64,000 nucleotides of DNA from contig DASRBN010000044.1 of NCBI GenBank assembly GCA_035653615.1, positions 62,001 to 126,000 on the forward strand. The letters run 5' to 3'. Numbering within the stretch: position 1 is the stretch's first letter; every line of letters begins with the position of its first letter. The stretch comes from Ktedonobacteraceae bacterium. GTDB lineage: Bacteria; Chloroflexota; Ktedonobacteria; Ktedonobacterales; Ktedonobacteraceae. The translations under genes and the position numbers were made by a program. The notes under the pieces were generated by a model, which saw only the letters and a program-made list of their open reading frames with translations, ran no database searches and was not told the origin of the DNA. This document shows positions 44,137 to 52,944 of the stretch, piece by piece.

Positions 44137-45087
44137 TTACTCCATCACATCACGCCGCCATGTCAGCACAATGGCAATTGCGGCGAAGATCACTCCATAG
44201 ACGATTGCCACAAACACGGTATGCGTCCCATCGACGAGGATACCGTGCGCCTGTCCAGACTGGTCAACGAAGTAGAGCGGTGTCGCTCCTATAGATTGAA
44301 GTTTGGCATTGATCGCGGTAGGCATTATATTCAGGTTTGGCCCCAGGAAGTAGGCCGTGGCGCTCAACCAGAAATCGCTGTGGGTTACGCGATAGGCCAG
44401 CGTCATGATAACCGTCCCGATGTTGTCGATGGGGAAGAAAACCAGCGCCGCGCTCAGCCCGAAGGACAGCGAACGCCCCACGACCGACGCGGCAATCGCC
44501 AGCAGGATGGTGACGGCCATGTTCAGCAGGATCGTCAGGACATAGGTCCAGGCATCCGACCAGAACTGCCCATTGAGGGCGCTGTAAGCGTTCAGATTCC
44601 CGGTCACGCCGGCCACCAGGATTAGCGACATCAGGTAATTGAGCGCCAGGCCGATTACCAGCAAGCCCAGGGCGACGATTGCCACCGTCAGCATCTTGGA
44701 GAAGAGCAGTTGCAGGCGACCCACGCCGCGCGATAAGAGGACGCGAATCGTTCCTAACTGGTATTCCAGGCCAACTATACGCGCCCCCAGTATCAGCAGG
44801 TAGATGCCACTGAAGACGCGCACGATGGAGAGTCCAATCGACAGCACGTCATAGAAGTAATGCAATGGCTGAGTTTGAATATCGGTCTTCACATTGGGAG
44901 CGGTAAACTCGATGATGTAGGGCAAAATGATCACGCCCAGGTAGAGCACCAGGAGGATCCAGGTCGTCCACTGGCGAAACATCTTGAAGAATTCGCCTCG
45001 CACCAGGCCAAAAAAGCTGGGAGTAGCGCTGTGCAGATGCAGATATTCTTCCGGCGTGGTTTCTGCCGTTGTCATAATTGTACTCAA
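44137..45087 (-). CDS. ABC-2 type transporter permease
   Basis: About 316 residues with six hydrophobic helices (WILLVLYLGVIILPYI, IFSGIYLLILGARIVG-like, VAIVALGLLVIGLALNYLMSL, LTILLNMAVTILLAIAASVVG, AALVFFPIDNIGTVIM, VFVAIVYGVIFAAIAIVL). It is paired with the ATPase just upstream as an exporter. TTG at 45087 is chosen: the ATPase gene's final codons supply AGGAGGT six bases before it, and TTG overlaps the ATPase stop (TTGA), implying translational coupling. The ATG at 45075, four codons on, is the alternative. The substrate is unknown. Confidence 0.88.
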   Translation of the reverse strand: MSTIMTTAETTPEEYLHLHSATPSFFGLVRGEFFKMFRQWTTWILLVLYLGVIILPYIIEFTAPNVKTDIQTQPLHYFYDVLSIGLSIVRVFSGIYLLILGARIVGLEYQLGTIRVLLSRGVGRLQLLFSKMLTVAIVALGLLVIGLALNYLMSLILVAGVTGNLNAYSALNGQFWSDAWTYVLTILLNMAVTILLAIAASVVGRSLSFGLSAALVFFPIDNIGTVIMTLAYRVTHSDFWLSATAYFLGPNLNIMPTAINAKLQSIGATPLYFVDQSGQAHGILVDGTHTVFVAIVYGVIFAAIAIVLTWRRDVME

Positions 45088-46058
45088 TGTACACCTCCTG
45101 AACCATTGCCTGTCAGGCGTAAGAAGACTTCTTCCAGATCCTGCGTTGCCTGTGTGATCGTATCGGGCGCGAACCCGGCATTGACCAGGAACAGATTCAG
45201 ATCGCGCCCGCGATTGCCGGGCGCGGGGGTAATCAATGCGCCACTCGCATCCAGGTGCGCTCCCTTGCCCCACGGCTGCCTCTGAATGAGCGCGAGCGCA
45301 TCAGCCGCGCGCTCTAGCGTGACGGCGAAATCTCCCTGGCCGCGCGTGAGATTCTCGACCGTGGATTCGGTGACGAGCTTACCCAGGTTGATGATGGCCA
45401 CACGCGTGCAGATCTGCTGCACCTCAGTGAGCAGATGGCTAGAGATGAAAACAGTTTTACCTTCGGCAGAAAGACGGTGCATGAGATCGCGCATCTCAAC
45501 GATACCGGCAGGGTCAAGGCCGTTGGCAGGCTCATCCAGGATCAGTACATCCGGGTCTTGCAACAAAGCCAGTGCAACCCCCAGGCGCTGCTTCATGCCA
45601 AGCGAGTACGTGCGAACGCGGTCCTTCTGCCGTTCTCGCAGTCCCACGAGTTCCAGCACATAATCGATGCGCGACGCGGGTACACCACCTAACGCGGAGC
45701 CGACCGCTCGCAGGTTGGCGCGGCCCGAGAGGTAGGTATAGAGAGCAGGCGTCTCGACCAGCGCGCCTACCCGTGGCAGGATTTGCGCTTTGGAAGTTGC
45801 CACGTCCTGTCCGAGAATCTCGACCGAACCGGCGGTTGGAGTGATCAATCCAAGGGTCATACGAATGGTTGTCGTTTTACCGGCGCCATTGGGGCCAAGA
45901 AAGCCAAAGATTTCGCCGCGCTGCACTTCCAGATTAAGGTTATCCACGGCGAGACGTTTGCCATATTGCTTGGAAAGATTGCGCGTGCGCAGGACGACTT
46001 CTCCGGCGCCCGGCCGGCTAGTGCTGCTTCCTGGCATCGCCATTGTTGTCTCAGTCAT
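45084..46058 (-). CDS. ABC transporter ATP-binding protein
   Basis: 324 residues. Walker A LGPNGAGKTTT (near 53), Q-loop after LGLITPTAGSVEILGQ, signature YSLGMKQRLGVALALLQDPD (near 151), Walker B DVLILDEPANGLDP (near 169) and switch His in FISSHLL (near 202). The C-terminal ~80 residues resemble the DUF4162-type tail of ABC-2 exporters (FLVNAGFAPDTITQATQDLEEVFLRLTG). The SD ACGGAG lies five bases before the ATG. It forms an exporter with the overlapping permease; the group includes antibiotic and nodulation-factor-type exporters. Confidence 0.95.
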   Translation of the reverse strand: MTETTMAMPGSSTSRPGAGEVVLRTRNLSKQYGKRLAVDNLNLEVQRGEIFGFLGPNGAGKTTTIRMTLGLITPTAGSVEILGQDVATSKAQILPRVGALVETPALYTYLSGRANLRAVGSALGGVPASRIDYVLELVGLRERQKDRVRTYSLGMKQRLGVALALLQDPDVLILDEPANGLDPAGIVEMRDLMHRLSAEGKTVFISSHLLTEVQQICTRVAIINLGKLVTESTVENLTRGQGDFAVTLERAADALALIQRQPWGKGAHLDASGALITPAPGNRGRDLNLFLVNAGFAPDTITQATQDLEEVFLRLTGNGSGGVH

Positions 46059-46547
46059 ACTACTCCGTTCTTCTTCATATAGTTAAGGACAAACGATAGG
46101 GATAAACGCTTTTATCAATTCCCTGCTACTTTACCCACCGCTTTATTAGTAGCCCTCTACGGTCAAAAGGTTCACTCCCTTCATCACCTGAGCCACGTAT
46201 GCACGAACAAGACTCAAGCATACAAAAGCAGATACGTAACCATGCACGAAAAGTTGTAGGGACAGCGCATAGTGTAGCGCAATCCGCTCTGCGCTTCCAG
46301 GCTTTGAGGTCGCTTGCCGTGGCACTTGAGTGCTGAGCCTGCCCGATTCGAGTGCCTGCGTTCCTTTTGTTTGTCTGAAATAGCAATATGTTACCGTTCA
46401 TTCAAGTGAATCGTGAGTATGGTATATACTATGCTTTATGTGGGGCAAGATAATGGGTCTGACAAAATAGTCGGATACCCGGCCAGGCCGATCAATCGGC
46501 GCTGGGCGCAATACATCGGCCCCTATGAGGATGTTGTCGCGGCAAGT
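46059..46547 (+). other. Long gap upstream of glmS ribozyme; repeat and candidate promoter
   Basis: No gene is supported. TTCAAG (46401-46406), an 18-base spacer and TATACT (46425-46430) form a possible promoter for the ribozyme-glmS transcript. A GGCCGATCAATCGGC...ATACATCGGCCCC repeat is at 46488-46530, just before the ribozyme. Confidence 0.4.
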
Positions 46548-46693
46548 AGCGCATGGGCCGGGCTCTAGGAGGAAGCTCCGGTTGACGAGGTGGAGGCTGT
46601 TCGGACCTTCAGCGGGGAGCCTCCAGGGTACATCATTCCCCTGAGAAGATAGCTGACAAACCCAACCGGCAACGGCTGGCACAATAGGCTATC
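46548..46693 (+). ncRNA. glmS ribozyme-riboswitch
   Basis: It lies 124 bases before glmS. Landmarks of the class are in order. The predicted cleavage site is A-G at 46548/46549, followed by GCGC. The conserved GTTGACGAGG (46581-46590) runs into GGAGGC, which pairs with GCCTCC (46618 on); AGCGGGG lies between. AAACC...GGC...AC...GGCACAATAG lies in the 3' part. ATAGC (near 46651) pairs with GCTAT (near 46688) as P4. In known cases glucosamine-6-phosphate triggers self-cleavage and lowers GlmS. Assigned by eye; a covariance-model match would confirm it. Confidence 0.85.
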
Positions 46694-46816
46694 AGTGATG
46701 TAGCAGATGTTCAAAAAACAGAACGGAATCATCCAGGATGGTGATACCAGGCCAGCCCAATAATTGATTCGCTCTGTTGTCGTCTTCTACTGTGAAAAGA
46801 AAGGGTACCCGACTAC

Positions 46817-48691
46817 ATGTGCGGTATCATTGGCTACGTCGGCGCGAAGGGCACCGATGTTACTTCCATATTGCTTGAAGGCCTCAGCAAACTCGAATAC
46901 CGCGGCTACGACTCCGCGGGCATCGCAGTACTCACTTCTACCGGTACGCTGGCGGTACATCGCCGCGCCGGGAAACTCTCCAATCTCGTCGCCGCCGTTG
47001 AGAATGGCTCGCGACCGGGAACCGGCCCGCTGGGCATCGGCCATACGCGCTGGGCCACGCATGGTCGTCCCAACGACATCAACGCCCACCCACATTCCGA
47101 CTGCACCGGTGTGCTGACCGTCGTTCACAACGGCATCATCGAGAACTATACCGAGCTGAGAGCGGAACTGGAACGCGAGGGGCATACATTTCGCTCGGAA
47201 ACGGATACCGAAATCCTCTCGCACCTGGTCGAACGCGCCTACTATGGTGAAGCTCAGCATGATCTCGAGCAGGCCGTGCGGCTGGCATTGCGCTCCGTCC
47301 AGGGGTCTTATGCCATCGCGGTGGTCAGTTCCGAGCAGCCAGACCTGTTGATTGGTGCGCGTTACGGCGGCGGCCCGTTGATCGCCGGACTTGGCAAGGA
47401 CGAACAATTCCTGGCATCCGATATACCCGCTATTCTGAAGCACACACGGAAAGTGCTGATCCTGGACGAGGGCGAAATGGCGGTGCTGCGTCCTGGCGGC
47501 ATCTCGATCAGCAAAATCGATGGCACGCCCGTGCAGCGCGAGCCAATCACAATTGAATGGGACGTGGAATCGGCGGAGAAAGGCGGCTACCCGCACTTCG
47601 CACTCAAGGAAATTTATGAACAGCCCGACGCGCTGCGCCGCTCTCTGCTGCGAAGGATTAGCAAAGATGGCCAGTTGCACCTGGACGAGCTGGAGGAGAT
47701 GCGGCAGGCGGGTATCATCGACAGGATACAACGCATCGTGATTGTGGCCTGTGGCACCTCATATCACGCCGGGCTGATCGCCAAATACGCCATCGAGCAG
47801 TGGGCGCGCATTCCGGTGGAGGTAATTACAGCAGCCGAATTTCGTTATTGCGATCCCATCCTGGGGCCGGAAACGCTCTGCGTCGCGGTAACACAGTCGG
47901 GCGAGACAGCGGATACGCTGGTCGGCATCCGGCAGGCGCGCGAGCAGGGAGCGCCCGTTATCGCCATCACCAACGTTGTCGCCAGCGCCATCACGCGCCT
48001 TGCTGGCGCCGTCCTCTACCTGCAAGCGGGGCCGGAGATCTGTGTGGTAGCGACGAAGACATTTGTTACCTCTGTTACCGTCCTCTACCTGCTTGGCCTC
48101 TACCTCGCTCAGCAGCGCGGAAAGCTGCCGCCGGAAGAAATGCGCCTCATCCTCGCCGCGTTAGAGCGCATCCCCGAACAGGTGCAGCAGATACTGGATA
48201 AGGCCGCGAGTCCCGGCGATATCATCGCGCCGCTGGCGAAACGCATGTCGAAGGCCAGCAGCATGATGTTTATCGGACGCGGTGCCGGCTACCCCACGGC
48301 ATTGGAGGGCGCGCTTAAACTCAAAGAGATTTCCTACATTCACGCCGAGGGCCTGCCTGCCGGCGAACTGAAGCACGGCTCCATCGCCCTGCTCGATCCC
48401 GATACCCCCCTGATCGCCATCGCCACCGCCTCACACGTCTATGAGAAGGTGGTGAGCAACATCCAGGAGGTGCGCGCCCGTGACGCGCGCGTGATAGCCG
48501 TCGCGACGGAAGGCGACGAGGGCATTCGCCAGCACGCCGATGACGTTCTTTATGTACCCGCCACGATAGAGATGCTCAGCCCGCTGCTGGCGATCATCCC
48601 TTTGCAGTTGTTCGCCTATCACGCGGCGGTTGCACGAGGGTGCAATGTGGATCAGCCGAGGAACCTGGCAAAGTCGGTGACGGTGGAGTAG
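46817..48691 (+). CDS. glmS: Glutamine-fructose-6-phosphate aminotransferase (isomerizing)
   Basis: 624 residues. It makes glucosamine-6-phosphate for cell-wall amino sugars. The N-terminal class II amidotransferase begins MCGIIGYVG, so Cys1 is the nucleophile after Met removal. GIGHTRWATHG (near 73) and the NGIIENY glutamine-site segment follow. Two SIS sugar-isomerase domains follow (IVACGTSYHAGLIAKY near 311, TQSGETADTL near 359, FIGRGAGYPTALEGALKLKEISYIHAE near 481). The end reads PRNLAKSVTVE, the canonical GlmS terminus. The upstream ribozyme gives product feedback. Length is normal. Confidence 0.98.
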   Translation: MCGIIGYVGAKGTDVTSILLEGLSKLEYRGYDSAGIAVLTSTGTLAVHRRAGKLSNLVAAVENGSRPGTGPLGIGHTRWATHGRPNDINAHPHSDCTGVLTVVHNGIIENYTELRAELEREGHTFRSETDTEILSHLVERAYYGEAQHDLEQAVRLALRSVQGSYAIAVVSSEQPDLLIGARYGGGPLIAGLGKDEQFLASDIPAILKHTRKVLILDEGEMAVLRPGGISISKIDGTPVQREPITIEWDVESAEKGGYPHFALKEIYEQPDALRRSLLRRISKDGQLHLDELEEMRQAGIIDRIQRIVIVACGTSYHAGLIAKYAIEQWARIPVEVITAAEFRYCDPILGPETLCVAVTQSGETADTLVGIRQAREQGAPVIAITNVVASAITRLAGAVLYLQAGPEICVVATKTFVTSVTVLYLLGLYLAQQRGKLPPEEMRLILAALERIPEQVQQILDKAASPGDIIAPLAKRMSKASSMMFIGRGAGYPTALEGALKLKEISYIHAEGLPAGELKHGSIALLDPDTPLIAIATASHVYEKVVSNIQEVRARDARVIAVATEGDEGIRQHADDVLYVPATIEMLSPLLAIIPLQLFAYHAAVARGCNVDQPRNLAKSVTVE

Positions 48692-48760
48692 GGAGGGGTT
48701 GGGTAGTGCAGGCGTTGTTGTAGAGGATAAATAAAGTTGTTCCGTTGCCGGAGACTTTTA

Positions 48761-48805
48761 GAGAGACAGGAGGCATTCAGGACTCTGAAATGCCTCCTGT
48801 CTCTC
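48761..48805. terminator. Strong hairpin after glmS
   Basis: GAGAGACAGGAGGCATTCAG pairs with CTGAAATGCCTCCTGTCTCTC around GACT, about 20 bp with one bulge. There is no T-run on the + strand, but the position 70 bases after glmS and the stability support a terminator role. Confidence 0.6.
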
Positions 48806-48945
48806 CCTATGTATTACGTTAACCGAAACGATAAATGTATCCCCTACTTCATAGCCATAGACTCGATACTGTAGGCGTGAAATTAATACGAAGTAGCCAT
48901 TACAGGATAGATAAACCTGCTCAGCCACTCTTTCCGTTTCCTGAT

Positions 48946-49173
48946 CTACGCAGCTTTATAGCGCCGTATATCGACTTGTACGCCTTCATTCACAGCTGTT
49001 TCCGCGATCTGAGAGAGTCGCTTACCTGTAACTGCATCCACATATTCCTCGCCACAGACCGTGCAGATTTGGGCCGGGACATCACGAATCACAACAGTCG
49101 TCTCATCTCGAGTAAGCGTGACCGTTGTGGTTCCTGGTTCAGTTTCTCCATATTGGCAGATCACACACTTCAT
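48946..49173 (-). CDS. YgiT-type zinc-finger antitoxin (MqsA-like N-domain)
   Basis: 75 residues. Two CxxC pairs (CVIC near 3 and CTVC near 37) form the zinc finger, with TTVTLTRDETTVVIRDVPAQIC between them as in the MqsA/YgiT N-terminal domain. A short C-terminal helix follows (KRLSQIAETAVNEG); there is no HTH domain. AGGAGG lies upstream and the ATG overlaps the stop of the toxin frame (ATGA). Such proteins are antitoxins for DUF4258-type RNase-like toxins. Here the toxin frame is broken by a TGA, so the antitoxin may be an orphan. Confidence 0.88.
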   Translation of the reverse strand: MKCVICQYGETEPGTTTVTLTRDETTVVIRDVPAQICTVCGEEYVDAVTGKRLSQIAETAVNEGVQVDIRRYKAA

Positions 49174-49460
49174 GCCTGCCTCCTCCTGGTCTTCATATCC
49201 GCTTGCCACTTCTTGAGAGTTGGCTCATATGCTGTGATGACAATCACTTGCTGTTTGCTGCTATTTTCTGCAGCTACAACATGGATCGCTCGTCCGTTAC
49301 ATCAACCCAGCAGCAGCTTTGCCGGAAACGGAAACGCCTGCGGGTAGTCTTCTATCGCTTCACCACGCTGTAAGATGTGCTCTACACACTCATCAGAAAT
49401 AGAGCGTGTAAACATGGACTGGCGTGCATGAATCCGATAGATCAGCTCCTTATATTGCAC
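49170..49460 (-). pseudogene. DUF4258-family toxin with in-frame TGA
   Basis: The frame starts GTG 49460 (GGAG seven bases upstream) and runs 97 codons to a TGA overlapping the antitoxin start. Codon 53 is TGA (49304-49302), between PFPAKLLLG and CNGRAIHVVAAEN. The joined product shows the DUF4258 hallmarks: HARQSMFTRSIS, ILQRGEAIEDYPQ, GRAIHVV and VIVITAYEPTLKKW. In relatives the position after LLLG is an ordinary residue (Trp or Phe), so a point change fits. Without readthrough the toxin lacks its C-terminal half. Confidence 0.8.
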
Positions 49461-49789
49461 CTACGCTCTCCGTCAGTTCATTTTCCTGTACTATATCATA
49501 GAACAAAGAAATATCACAGAGATGAACACTGGTGATTGTCCACAAATCCTTCAAACCGTGTGCTGGCTACCCTATTTAGCTTCTACGGTTGTCCACAAAG
49601 AATACGGCCGTGAACTCGTGGAATAAAACGGAGCCTGAACCCAGCTGAAAGCTCCATGAGACAGCCATCGAGAGGCGCATTCAATACACTGGCGGTCACC
49701 AGGATGATTGGTGACCGCCAGGTGCTACCTCATGTCAGAGATTTGCTTTTCACCTGTAAAAGAAAAGCTCCAGGTACATTTAGCAGTGA
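49461..49789. other. Gap with TTGTCCACA pair and a hairpin
   Basis: No gene is supported. TTGTCCACA occurs at 49536 and 49589. A perfect 13-bp hairpin CTGGCGGTCACCA / TGGTGACCGCCAG spans 49689-49721 with a 7-base loop and no T-run. Confidence 0.4.
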
Positions 49790-50218
49790 CCTCCGGTTAA
49801 AGAGGCACACCAATGGATCGATGCAGCCCTCGCGATGGGACAAGACACTCCGGTGAAGGTACGCGCCAGGCTGTTGCTGGCGGCCTCAAGATTGGCGACA
49901 TGGGAGATGGCTGGCGAGCGCGTCAGGACGCTGGCGCCGCTCCTCAACAAAAACCTCATCGTAAATGGAGATGCGGAAATGGGGCAGGGGTCTCCTGATG
50001 GTAGCAGCCTGGTTAGCATCCCTGGCTGGAGCAGGATAGAGCAAAGCAATGTCTTACAATATTCGGACAGCGAGCAGGTTGACAGGATCAGCCTGCATGA
50101 TCCTGGCCCGGCAAACCGTGGGAAAAACTACTTCTCCGGTGGCTCTAGCGATTCTACTCTGGACATACTGGAGCAAATCATTGATGTCTCTAGTCTCGCG
50201 GAGCAGATCAATAAATGA
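49790..50218 (+). pseudogene. Chimeric relic: TPR-regulator piece joined to a surface-protein piece
   Basis: One open frame joins two unrelated fragments. The first (about 49799-49950; EAHQWIDAALAMG, VKVRARLLLAASRLATW) resembles the helical-repeat part of LuxR/AfsR-type ATPase regulators. The second (from 49952; NLIVNGDAEMGQGSPDG, SIPGW, HDPGPANRGKNYFSGG, IIDVSSLAEQI) matches the start of secreted 'VNGDAE...IPGW' beta-sandwich proteins, cut off at residue ~127. Neither part has its own N-terminus or full domain. The ATG at 49835 has no SD. It is most likely decayed sequence formed by rearrangement. Confidence 0.6.
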
Positions 50219-50254
50219 CAGGCCCCGGACACATCCGGGTGTGTCCGGGGCCTG
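50219..50254. terminator. 15-bp hairpin terminator
   Basis: CAGGCCCCGGACACA pairs with TGTGTCCGGGGCCTG around TCCGGG, between the relic and the converging VOC gene. There is no T-run. Confidence 0.55.
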
Positions 50255-50279
50255 AACCCGTTTGGAATTGAAACAAACG

Positions 50280-50690
50280 CTAGCTGCGCAGGCCCATTTG
50301 TTTCTGCATCTCGATAACCTGCGGATACAGGTGATAGACCTGGATGTAGTGGCCTTCAGGGTCCCTGGCAGTGAAGCTCCGCCCGGCTCCGATATCGATG
50401 ACCTCACCAACAAGCTCAACGGACTGCGCCTTCCACTCCTGGTAAAGCGCGTCGGCATCCTCGACTTCAAAACCTGGAATAATGCCGCCATGCGCCAGCG
50501 GAACGCCATAGCTTTCGCCGGTGGTCTGCTGCAGGGCAATATTCGTTCCCCCGCCGCGCGAGCGCAGCATTACAAATTCATCCCCCGAAAATTCTGGAAC
50601 TACCTCCAGGCCCAGTTTTTCCGTGTAAAAGGCTTTCGAGCCTGGCACATCTTTGACCAGCAGCATCAAAAGGCCCAGTTGTGATGACAT
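50280..50690 (-). CDS. VOC-superfamily (glyoxalase/bleomycin-resistance-like) protein
   Basis: 136 residues with two beta-alpha-beta-beta-beta modules. LVKDVPGSKAFYTEKLGLEVV starts module one and IPGFEVEDADALYQEWKAQ starts module two. ARDPEGHYIQVYHLY ends it, with the usual Glu/His metal position changed to Gln-Val-Tyr. The family covers dioxygenases, lyases and binding proteins, so no specific reaction is assigned. AAGGAG precedes the ATG. Confidence 0.85.
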   Translation of the reverse strand: MSSQLGLLMLLVKDVPGSKAFYTEKLGLEVVPEFSGDEFVMLRSRGGGTNIALQQTTGESYGVPLAHGGIIPGFEVEDADALYQEWKAQSVELVGEVIDIGAGRSFTARDPEGHYIQVYHLYPQVIEMQKQMGLRS

Positions 50691-50860
50691 GAGTAACTCT
50701 CCTTTTTGCTAAGAACCTGTACGATCAAATTGTTTGCCACTAATCTATTCTTTCCCACCTGATCAGAGACGGCAAACTAATAGGGAAGAATACCATATTT
50801 TCCCAGATGTCCTCCCTGGCAAGCAACAAGTCCGCTGCTTCGCGCAAAACTTCTGCTTCC

Positions 50861-51727
50861 CTACTCAAACAGTGCTGCTGCCATATCCAGGCCGAAGCGT
50901 ACCCCGCGCCCATCCACATCCGTTGACGGATTGTAGACTGCCAGCGATGCCACCTTGACAGGCAGCGCCTGCATCGTCGCCTGGGCCGCTTCCAGAATAT
51001 GTTCGCGTGGGGGCCAGTAGGGAGCAGGGGTAAATCCGCCTGGACTTTCCTGCGGCCCTCCTATGTCCAGGTCAATATGCAGGTACCAGGCATTGGCCGC
51101 ACCTGCCCGGCTCCGCAAAGCGGCTCGAACACGCGCTCCGACACCGGGCCGCATCATCTCTTTTGCATCGATGTGCAGGATTGGATAGCGTTGCAGTAGC
51201 TCCACTTCCGGCACATCAAGATCACTCGTCCCAATCAATACAGCCGCCTCTGGCCGTACCGGTTGCTCCAATCCTGCCGCCAGTCGCCAATCGTCCAGGT
51301 CCAGGCCCAGCGCTACCGCGTAGGGCATGCCGCCCAGGAATCCGCTCGTGGTCGTCTCCATGGTATTCAAATCGCCATGCGCGTCAAACCATACCACACC
51401 TGGATTGCCTGTTGCCTGCGCGAGTCCTCCAATGGGTCCGAGGGCATGCGTGCAATCGCCTTCGAGTACCAGCACAAAAGCGTCATCCTCTGCTAATGCC
51501 GCTCGCACCGCCGCAGCCGTTCGCTTAGCGATGCGCCCCAGGTTCGTGACCGAATCGCGCGTGCGTTCGGCCTTTGGCAATTCAATCCAGACTGGCTGCG
51601 CGACGATATGGCCTTTTGCTTCCAGGAGAGGAATAAGGCCGTGATCGAGGAATGCCCGTGGCCCGTTGGCATATCCCCAACGAGTAACATCGACTTGATA
51701 AGGGATGCAGATGATGGTAACGTGCAT
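50861..51727 (-). CDS. Arginase/agmatinase-family protein
   Basis: 288 residues of the ureohydrolase fold. Metal-binding segments are VLEGDCTHALG (near 89), VWFDAHGDLNT (near 112; DAHxD) and YLHIDLDIGG (near 217; DxD). The first conserved His of GGDHS is Cys and the last motif lacks the terminal aspartate, so substrate or metal use may differ from true arginases. GFLGGMPYAVALG (near 129) matches the family G-M loop. It lies upstream of nothing obvious in arginine metabolism; the adjacent cobT on the same strand is ten bases away, so they share a transcript. Confidence 0.85.
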   Translation of the reverse strand: MHVTIICIPYQVDVTRWGYANGPRAFLDHGLIPLLEAKGHIVAQPVWIELPKAERTRDSVTNLGRIAKRTAAAVRAALAEDDAFVLVLEGDCTHALGPIGGLAQATGNPGVVWFDAHGDLNTMETTTSGFLGGMPYAVALGLDLDDWRLAAGLEQPVRPEAAVLIGTSDLDVPEVELLQRYPILHIDAKEMMRPGVGARVRAALRSRAGAANAWYLHIDLDIGGPQESPGGFTPAPYWPPREHILEAAQATMQALPVKVASLAVYNPSTDVDGRGVRFGLDMAAALFE

Positions 51728-51736
51728 ATAGATTTT

Positions 51737-52798
51737 CTACTCCTCTTCCTTTGTGCTTACTCCAGCCTCAGCGAAGGTAGCCATCTCGCGGTGCGCGCGC
51801 AGGGCGGCCTCGATGATGCTCGTTGCCAGCACCGCGCCCGTCCCTTCGCCAAGCCGGAGTTGCAGATCGAGCAGCGGGGAGAGGCCGAGCTTCGCGAGAA
51901 TCAGGCGGTGGCCCTGTTCCACCGAGACGTGGCCGGCAAAGAGGTAGGCGCCTATCTGTGGATTGAGTTCACATGCAACAAGGGCCGCGGCACCCGAAAT
52001 AAAGCCATCGATCACTACGGGTACGCGGCGCGACGCGGCAGCAATTATCACACCAACGAGACCCGCAATTTCTAAGCCGCCTACTTTCATCAGCACATCG
52101 AGCGGGTCCCCTGGATCGGGAGCGTTGCGTGCGATAGCTTTTTCGATCACCTGTATCTTGTGCGCCAGTTGCTCGTCATTGATCCCCGTTCCACGACCCG
52201 TGACCCGTGCGACAGGCTCTTGCAGCAGCACCGACGTGATTGCGCTCGAAGCCGTCGTGTTGCCGATGCCCATATCTCCTGTCGCGACGAGATCGACGCC
52301 CTGTTTCAACTGCTCATCAAAGACATCGATACCAACCTGAACTGCCTCCAGCATTTGTGCCTCTGTCATGGCCGGTCCAAGGGAGAAACTGGCCGTGCCG
52401 GGGGTCACCTTGCGCGAAATCAAGTCAGGATGAGCGAGTTCGGCTGCCACGCCTATATCGACGACGATTACCCTTGCCCCGGCTGCGCGAGCGAGGACAT
52501 TGATAGCAGCGCCGCCGCGCAGGAAATTATGCACCATTTGTGGCGTCACCTCGGCAGGATAGGCGCTCACGCCTTCTCTGGCCACGCCATGATCGGCGGC
52601 CATAACAATAACGGCCTTGTGCTTGATGTCCGGTAGCGGTTGTCCGCTGATGCCCGCCATCTGAATCGCGATGTCCTCAAGCCTTCCCAGGCTGCCGGCA
52701 GGTTTTGTAAGCTGTTGCTGGCGAGAACGCGCCTGCTCCATCGCCGCCGTATCAAGGGGCGTTACGCTTAATGCCCGGTCAAGTATCTTTTGTCTCAT
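51737..52798 (-). CDS. cobT: Nicotinate-nucleotide-dimethylbenzimidazole phosphoribosyltransferase
   Basis: About 353 residues. It activates the lower ligand base of cobalamin as alpha-ribazole phosphate. Signatures: KPAGSLGRLEDIAIQMAGI (near 31), VIVMAADHGVAREGVSAYP (near 61), HNFLRGGAAINVLAR (near 87), ATGDMGIGNTTASSAI (near 175), KVGGLEIAGLVG (near 241) and LRLGEGTGAVLA with the catalytic Glu (near 317). The ATG at 52798 follows AAGGAT; the frame extends to 52903 without support. It is divergent from the cobC-like gene; the shared 146-base region probably holds both promoters. Confidence 0.96.
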   Translation of the reverse strand: MRQKILDRALSVTPLDTAAMEQARSRQQQLTKPAGSLGRLEDIAIQMAGISGQPLPDIKHKAVIVMAADHGVAREGVSAYPAEVTPQMVHNFLRGGAAINVLARAAGARVIVVDIGVAAELAHPDLISRKVTPGTASFSLGPAMTEAQMLEAVQVGIDVFDEQLKQGVDLVATGDMGIGNTTASSAITSVLLQEPVARVTGRGTGINDEQLAHKIQVIEKAIARNAPDPGDPLDVLMKVGGLEIAGLVGVIIAAASRRVPVVIDGFISGAAALVACELNPQIGAYLFAGHVSVEQGHRLILAKLGLSPLLDLQLRLGEGTGAVLATSIIEAALRAHREMATFAEAGVSTKEEE

Positions 52799-52944
52799 AC
52801 GGTTATCCTTATTTCGTTGACACATATCCCGGTGCATTCTATAATGGCTTGCCGGTAGAAGTCCAGTAGGAAAAAGATAAGGAGCGATACAACATTTCTG
52901 CAAGGCAAGGAGGCGATGGGCAGGAAGCCCGCCGCCTGTGGCTC

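Noticed and set aside
46126..46682. Small ORFs on the minus strand before glmS
   Set aside because: They run through the repeat and the ribozyme; codon use is unconvincing and there is no SD.
49536..49597. Two TTGTCCACA sequences as DnaA boxes of an origin
   Set aside because: Only two sites, no dnaA/dnaN nearby and no AT-rich unwinding region.
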